In this document: one piece after another, positions 5,475 to 8,955 of the stretch
How the letters are laid out: every line of letters begins with the position of its first letter
Position numbering within the stretch: the first letter of the stretch is position 1
Assembly (NCBI GenBank): GCA_025350285.1
Contig: JANXYE010000354.1
Coordinates: forward strand, 1-8,955
Length of the DNA: 8,955 nt
Direction of reading: 5' to 3'
From: Chloroflexota bacterium
GTDB taxonomy: Bacteria > Chloroflexota > Dehalococcoidia > Tepidiformales > Tepidiformaceae
Notes under the pieces: generated by a model
The model's input: only the letters and a program-made list of their open reading frames with translations
The model's database searches: none
What the model was told of the DNA's origin: nothing
Position numbers and translations under genes: made by a program

Positions 5475-6263
5475 TCAGCCGCCCTTGAATACCGGGGCAC
5501 GTTTTTCGATGAACGCCCGGAACGCCTCGCGGGTGTCTTCGCTGGAAGCGATGCGGCCGTGACGCTCGGTTTCGAGGTCGATGTACTCGCCGAAGCCCAT
5601 GCGCTCGGCGGCGGCGTAGTGGGCCTTCATCGTGCGCAGGGCGATGGGCGAGGTTGCCGCCAGCCGATTCGCGGCCGCGGCCACTTCGTCGCGAAAAACG
5701 GCGTCGTCCCAAACCCTCGCGACGAGCCCGATGCGCTGTGCTTCATCCGCGCTGAACTTCTCCGTGAGGAACGAAAGTTCGCGAGCCTTCGCCGCACCGA
5801 TGAGCCTCGGCAGGCTCCACGGCAGGCCCATATCGCCCGCGACCGCGACGTTCAGGAAGGCGGTGTTGAACATCGCCGACTTCGCGGCGAAGCGCAGGTC
5901 CGCGCCGCAGGCCCAACCGAGTCCGGCCCCGGCACAGGCGCCGTTCACGGCCGCGATCGTGACCGCGGGCATCTCGTGGAGGAGCAGGGAAACGCGGAAG
6001 TGTTCGGGCTGTGTGCGCGCGTCATCTTCGACCGAGCCGCTTCCGGCACTGTAATGCTTCAGGTCAGCGCCCGGACAGAACGCCCGGCCGGCGCCCGTCA
6101 GCACGAGCACGCGGACGGCCGGGTCGGTCGCGGCGGCGGTCAGCGTTTCGAACGTCTCGCGCAGCATGCGGTTGGTCATGCCGTTGAGGTTGTCCGGCCG
6201 GTTGAGCGTGAGCGTGGCGATCCCGCCGGAGACGTTGTACGTAATTGTTGATAGTTCGGACAT
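5475..6263 (-). CDS. Enoyl-CoA hydratase/isomerase family (crotonase) protein
   Basis: 262 residues from the ATG at 6263, preceded by AGGAG at 8-nt spacing; a longer frame to 6344 has no support. Crotonase features in order: a beta strand with GIATLTLNRPDNLNGM (residues 14-29), the first oxyanion-hole segment RAFCPGADLKHY (60-71), the second one IAAVNGACAGAGLGWACGADLRFA (103-126) and the active-site loop VAVAGDMGLPWSLPRLIG (139-156). CoA thioesters bind in this fold for hydration, isomerisation or related reactions of beta-oxidation and ring cleavage. Both glutamates of classic hydratases are missing: the first aligns with G116 and the second is not present in the loop. D144 lies where PaaG-type enoyl-CoA isomerases carry their acid. 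Isomerase activity is therefore more likely than hydration. It follows the VOC gene by 142 bp and may share its transcript. Confidence 0.9.
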   Translation of the reverse strand: MSELSTITYNVSGGIATLTLNRPDNLNGMTNRMLRETFETLTAAATDPAVRVLVLTGAGRAFCPGADLKHYSAGSGSVEDDARTQPEHFRVSLLLHEMPAVTIAAVNGACAGAGLGWACGADLRFAAKSAMFNTAFLNVAVAGDMGLPWSLPRLIGAAKARELSFLTEKFSADEAQRIGLVARVWDDAVFRDEVAAAANRLAATSPIALRTMKAHYAAAERMGFGEYIDLETERHGRIASSEDTREAFRAFIEKRAPVFKGG

Positions 6264-6271
6264 GTTTGGAG

Positions 6272-6276
6272 CTCCT
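6272..6276 (-). promoter_or_regulatory. Ribosome binding site of the crotonase gene
   Basis: The minus strand reads AGGAG with 8 nt to the ATG at 6263. This fixes the start at MSELSTITYN and excludes the upstream ATG at 6344. Confidence 0.85.
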
Positions 6277-6284
6277 TCGGGTTG

Positions 6285-6405
6285 GCCGTTGGCATCGCGA
6301 CCGGAGCACGGCAACCGGCCCAATGGACGTTCTGGAGACAGCACCCCGCGGGCCGAAAGCAGCTTCTGTGCCAGCTAACGGCCAACGGCAGGCTGGGCTA
6401 ACGGC
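6285..6405. repeat. Cluster of four GCCGTTRGC motifs between the VOC and crotonase genes
   Basis: GCCGTTGGC occurs on the plus strand at 6285-6293. On the minus strand GCCGTTGGC occurs at 6381-6389 and GCCGTTAGC at 6374-6382 and 6397-6405. The last two are direct repeats 23 bp apart, and the last abuts the VOC stop codon. The arms at 6281-6290 and 6377-6386 form a 10-bp inverted repeat enclosing 86 bp. This is either a regulator-binding array upstream of the crotonase gene or a stem in the intergenic mRNA. Confidence 0.45.
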
Positions 6406-7182
6406 TCAAACAAGGTTCACCCTCAGCCCGCACACGTATACCTGGTTATCGCTGCGATAGGCGCCGCGCGCTTTCGCGCTGGCGAGGAGACGAGCACGGT
6501 CCGCTACCTTCAGGTCGATGCCGCCGAGACCTTCGGGGCGGCCGTCGGTGTTCGGGACGAAGCGCACGGTTGCGTTTTCGAGGGCCAGCGTTGGCGCGCC
6601 GGCGGGGCCGGTCGTCAGCGGGATCTCGGCGATGTCGCTCCAGCGGGCGGCGACGGCGGCGGGGTCATCGCACTGCATTTCGGCGGCGGTGATGGCGCTG
6701 ACGATGGCGAGGTTCTGGTGGGCCTTCCAGCCTTCGCCGCCGGCCGGGTCCCACGGGCCATCCGGGTCGTGGGCGCCGTGGCCGAGCTGTTCGTCGATTT
6801 CGAAGAACGAGCCGCCCGTATCTTTCGGGTGCATCTGCATGTTCTTGAACTCGCCCGCCTTGACGAAATCGCTGACGAGGCGGACCCCGAGCGCTTCGAT
6901 GCGTGCCCGCCGCGGCGCCTGCTCGTCGCACTGCGTGATCACCATGTAGCCGCCATCGCCGCCCCGGCGTTCGAGGTATCGCCCGCCTGCCGTGTTCTCA
7001 CGCGTGGGCGCGACGACTTCGAGGAACTGGTTGCCGACCGGGAAGAGGGCATTTTCGAGCCCGTAGTGTCCTACGCCGGGGTCGCGGAAGCAGACGTTCA
7101 GTCCGAGGACTTCGTGGAAGTCCTCGACGATGGGCTGGAGCTTGTTGGCGACGAGGGCGATTTGGCGGAGTCGGAGCCACAT
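6406..7182 (-). CDS. Glyoxalase-like VOC-superfamily protein
   Basis: 258 residues with a vicinal-oxygen-chelate layout. The first strand LRQIALVANKL (residues 5-15) contributes Q7, FLEVVAP (53-59) contributes E55, MQMHPKDTGGSFFEID (115-130) contributes H118 and E128. The order Q, E, H, E equals the metal-ligand set of glyoxalase I-type enzymes, so a divalent-metal site is plausible. After an acidic/glycine-rich linker (about 135-152), HQNLAIVSAITA (155-166) starts a second, shorter VOC-like module without clear ligands. Substrates of the superfamily include glyoxals, methylmalonyl-CoA and ring-cleavage intermediates; none can be chosen here. The start is fixed by AAGAAGG at 7-nt spacing, and a TTGACG/TAGTCA promoter lies upstream. 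Next to the crotonase gene, a role in catabolism of a CoA or aromatic substrate is reasonable. Confidence 0.82.
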   Translation of the reverse strand: MWLRLRQIALVANKLQPIVEDFHEVLGLNVCFRDPGVGHYGLENALFPVGNQFLEVVAPTRENTAGGRYLERRGGDGGYMVITQCDEQAPRRARIEALGVRLVSDFVKAGEFKNMQMHPKDTGGSFFEIDEQLGHGAHDPDGPWDPAGGEGWKAHQNLAIVSAITAAEMQCDDPAAVAARWSDIAEIPLTTGPAGAPTLALENATVRFVPNTDGRPEGLGGIDLKVADRARLLASAKARGAYRSDNQVYVCGLRVNLV

Positions 7183-7189
7183 ATGGGAG

Positions 7190-7196
7190 CCTTCTT
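7190..7196 (-). promoter_or_regulatory. Ribosome binding site of the VOC gene
   Basis: The minus strand reads AAGAAGG, 7 nt before the ATG at 7182. Confidence 0.65.
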
Positions 7197-7211
7197 TGAG
7201 GGAGTGCTCAA

Positions 7212-7240
7212 TGACTACGCCGCGCGGGGTGGCGCGTCAA
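7212..7240 (-). promoter_or_regulatory. Candidate sigma70-type promoter of the VOC-crotonase unit
   Basis: On the minus strand TTGACG (7240-7235) and TAGTCA (7217-7212) are separated by exactly 17 bp. Transcription would begin near 7205, giving a leader of about 23 nt that carries the AAGAAGG ribosome site. It lies in the 86-bp gap after the lipoprotein gene, so the VOC gene need not depend on read-through. Confidence 0.5.
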
Positions 7241-7268
7241 GGCGGAGGACAGCGGGGACAGGGCGGGC

Positions 7269-8897
7269 TCAGCGTGGCTCGGGGGCGTGGATGGTGACGA
7301 CGTAGAAGAAGGTCTCGCCGTTGATCTTGTCGATGAACCGGTTCCCTTTCCCCTGGAATCCGTACGGGACTTCCGTCGTCGGTCGTTTGTCCTCGGGCCG
7401 CTCGATGTACGCGGTGCTGATGACAACGCTGTCTCGGCCCCTCGTGTAGTTGAACTGCTCCCCCAGCGGACTCTTCGAATTGCCCGTGAGCCTGTACCCG
7501 GCGGCGGCCAGGGCAACCTGGAAGAAGTCAAGGATTTCGCGTTCGCCGGCGCCGGGGACGCTGAACATCTGGACGTTCCCTGTGATGCCGGGTCCCTTCG
7601 CCACGAAGCCATCGATTTCGTGCGAGCCGGGGTACGTGGGGAGGTCCGCCACCAACGGAGGCACGCGTTCGCCGCGGGGCGCCGGGTAGTCGGGGCCACG
7701 GTCCGGGTAGGGCGTCGCCGGCCCCGATTGGGTGGGCGAAGGCTTCTCCGTGGGCCTGGGGATCGGCGACGGAAGAGGCTTCGCGGCGTTGACGACGGCC
7801 GGCAGGCTGCCCTTCCAACCGGGCCGGAGGATCACATCGATGCCGTCTCGATTAGAGCGCGTGTTGGCGAGACCGAGGTCGATCACGACCGTCTTGCCGT
7901 CGAATTCGAGGTCCAGCGCGAAGGGAGAGGGCGCGAGCCGGTCGGCGGTCTGGCCGACGAGCCGCACTACCTTCGCGGCGCCATCGGCGCTGGGGAAGTC
8001 GCCGCTCCAGGTTCGACCGGGAAAGAGACGTGCGTACGCTTCCATCTCGGCGTCTGTCGGGAACCCGGCGGCGAAGTCGGCTGGCAGCCCGCCGTCCCAG
8101 ACGATCTTCGTGGAACTTAGGACGCCGGTAAACGTTGAAGCGGTAGGGTTCGTGCCGGGGCTAAAGCCGTGGCTGAATATGGCGATCGTGTCCGGTCCGC
8201 GCCAGCCATCGAACTGCATGTCGGTGTTCGTGGGTGTCTCGGGCAAATCGAACTCGGCGCCCTGCCCGTCCCGGTCGGAAACCAGCAGTAGGCCGTTCAC
8301 CGGCGTTGCGAAATGCCGCGAATCCGGCGACCACGGCGAGGCGCGGCGGCCGTTGTCGGAACGCGCGCCGCCGCCTCCGGATGCGGTGGGCGTCGCGCGC
8401 GCGGTCCCAACTTCGCGTCCAGAGGCGTCGAACATCGTCACGCCGCCCGCGGAGGTCGCGGCCAGGCGCGTGCCGTCGGGCGACCAGTCGAGCCGGTTGA
8501 TCAACCGGTTCAGACCGCCGCTATCGTCGTACGAGCGGTCCATGATAACCCGTCCGCCCGCATCCCAGATTCGAAGATGGATCCGCGAGTCGTCCGGTTT
8601 GTATTCGAGGTCAAGTGCAGCCAGTCGATCACCCGCCGGCGACCAGCGCACAATAACGTAGTAGCTCGGCGGGCCGTACGTACGCTCGACCCGCGAGACG
8701 GCGTCGAAGACACGAATCGGGGCGGCGAACAGCGCCTCCTGCGAGAGGTCCGCCGCTGGCTGCACGACCGCGACCCAGATCCCCGGCCCGAGCGTGTCCG
8801 AGGGCTCGTCGTCGCAGGCGCTGGCGAAGCCGAGGAACAGCAACGCCAACGGCGCGAGAACCGCGGTTGGAAGCCTGAGATGATCGATGTACACCAC
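7269..8897 (-). CDS. Putative lipoprotein with WD40/TolB-like propeller repeats and a separate C-terminal domain
   Basis: 542 residues. The N-terminus has a basic/polar start, a hydrophobic core (residues 11-24) and FASAC with C28 as the likely lipidated cysteine; the lipobox is weak because -3 is alanine. Mature-protein repeats RWSPAGDRLAALDL (84-97), LDWSPDGTRLAATS (136-149) with GGVTMFDASGREV, and PWSPDSRHFATPVNGLLLVSD (188-208) are typical WD40/TolB-type beta-propeller blades. A proline-rich linker (about 374-414) leads to a C-terminal domain with LPTYPGSHEIDG and AGEREILDFFQVALAAAGYRLTG (449-473), a pattern seen in small extracellular domains of unknown role. It should be anchored outside the cytoplasmic membrane. 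The start is a GTG; 8897 and the next codon at 8894 are both possible, and the latter lies 6 nt after TACAAT. No ribosome site is visible. Function unknown. Confidence 0.83.
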   Translation of the reverse strand: MVYIDHLRLPTAVLAPLALLFLGFASACDDEPSDTLGPGIWVAVVQPAADLSQEALFAAPIRVFDAVSRVERTYGPPSYYVIVRWSPAGDRLAALDLEYKPDDSRIHLRIWDAGGRVIMDRSYDDSGGLNRLINRLDWSPDGTRLAATSAGGVTMFDASGREVGTARATPTASGGGGARSDNGRRASPWSPDSRHFATPVNGLLLVSDRDGQGAEFDLPETPTNTDMQFDGWRGPDTIAIFSHGFSPGTNPTASTFTGVLSSTKIVWDGGLPADFAAGFPTDAEMEAYARLFPGRTWSGDFPSADGAAKVVRLVGQTADRLAPSPFALDLEFDGKTVVIDLGLANTRSNRDGIDVILRPGWKGSLPAVVNAAKPLPSPIPRPTEKPSPTQSGPATPYPDRGPDYPAPRGERVPPLVADLPTYPGSHEIDGFVAKGPGITGNVQMFSVPGAGEREILDFFQVALAAAGYRLTGNSKSPLGEQFNYTRGRDSVVISTAYIERPEDKRPTTEVPYGFQGKGNRFIDKINGETFFYVVTIHAPEPR

Positions 8898-8900
8898 ACC

Positions 8901-8926
8901 ATTGTAGCCGTGGCCGTCGCGGCCAC
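8901..8926 (-). promoter_or_regulatory. -10 box TACAAT with adjacent palindrome upstream of the lipoprotein gene
   Basis: On the minus strand TACAAT (8906-8901) ends 6 nt before the GTG at 8894, predicting a leaderless mRNA. Three bases upstream is a perfect inverted repeat GTGGCC-5 nt-GGCCAC (8910-8926), in the spacer where a -35-proximal operator would lie. No good -35 is visible, which fits control by a bound regulator. Beyond it, 8927-8955 shows nothing assignable. Confidence 0.45.
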
Positions 8927-8955
8927 GTGTTCACGAATGATCTCCGTCGTCCCCT

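Noticed and set aside
6718..7305. Plus-strand frames antisense to the VOC gene, and similar long frames opposite the lipoprotein (7287-8120, 7732-8661).
   Set aside because: No recognisable motif; they are complements of well-supported genes in GC-rich DNA.
2760..8902. Shared 12-mer ACACCACACCAT at 2760-2771 and 8891-8902, both near minus-strand gene starts.
   Set aside because: A few 12-mer matches are expected by chance in a window of this length, and its distance to the two starts differs.
1..8955. CRISPR arrays, tRNA/rRNA genes, insertion sequences, integrases or attachment sites.
   Set aside because: No spaced direct repeats, cloverleaf arms, transposase motifs or flanking terminal repeats were seen; the 41-bp inverted repeat lies inside coding sequence and has no transposase.

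Overview
This is a GC-rich, gene-dense bacterial window. Its content is mainly oxidative and acyl-CoA catabolism: GMC oxidoreductase pieces, an acyl-CoA dehydrogenase, an enoyl-CoA hydratase/isomerase and a VOC-family protein. The gene styles, the mixture of Shine-Dalgarno and apparently leaderless starts, and the diderm-agnostic lipoprotein would fit an environmental Chloroflexota (Dehalococcoidia-like) or an actinobacterium-like genome. That placement is an inference; no rRNA or other marker gene is present. I see no tRNA, rRNA, CRISPR array, insertion sequence or integrase.

Layout. Positions 1-926 hold two incomplete GMC oxidoreductase paralogs pointing away from each other, joined through a perfect 41-bp inverted repeat (134-174 / 358-398). 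Both lack the N-terminal FAD-binding half. This is either a real rearrangement or a contig fold-back artefact. Positions 931-2717 (minus) hold a two-gene cassette: an ABC/AAA-type ATPase and, 2 bp downstream, a PIN-domain nuclease. This pair is the best candidate for a little-described defence or toxin-like system. A 180-bp divergent region leads to an acyl-CoA dehydrogenase (2898-4076, plus). A 421-bp gene-free stretch rich in C and small hairpins follows, then a DinB-like protein (4498-4953) and a small membrane protein (5148-5456). Convergent to these, on the minus strand, are a putative lipoprotein with a beta-propeller-like N-terminal half (7269-8897), a VOC protein (6406-7182) and a crotonase-family enzyme (5475-6263).

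How it works together. The crotonase, VOC and acyl-CoA dehydrogenase enzymes plausibly take part in breakdown of acyl-CoA or ring substrates. The catalytic acid of the dehydrogenase lies at the isovaleryl/long-chain position, and the crotonase lacks both classical hydratase glutamates. The ATPase-PIN pair has no metabolic link to its neighbours. Its ATPase gene is visibly poorer in GC in hand-counted lines, which suggests acquisition by transfer.

Regulation. Three genes without a Shine-Dalgarno sequence (ATPase, acyl-CoA dehydrogenase, lipoprotein) each have a TAnnnT -10-like hexamer ending 6-7 nt before a start codon, so leaderless transcripts are likely. The DinB, crotonase and VOC genes instead have purine-rich ribosome sites. 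A cluster of four GCCGTTRGC motifs lies between the VOC and crotonase genes.
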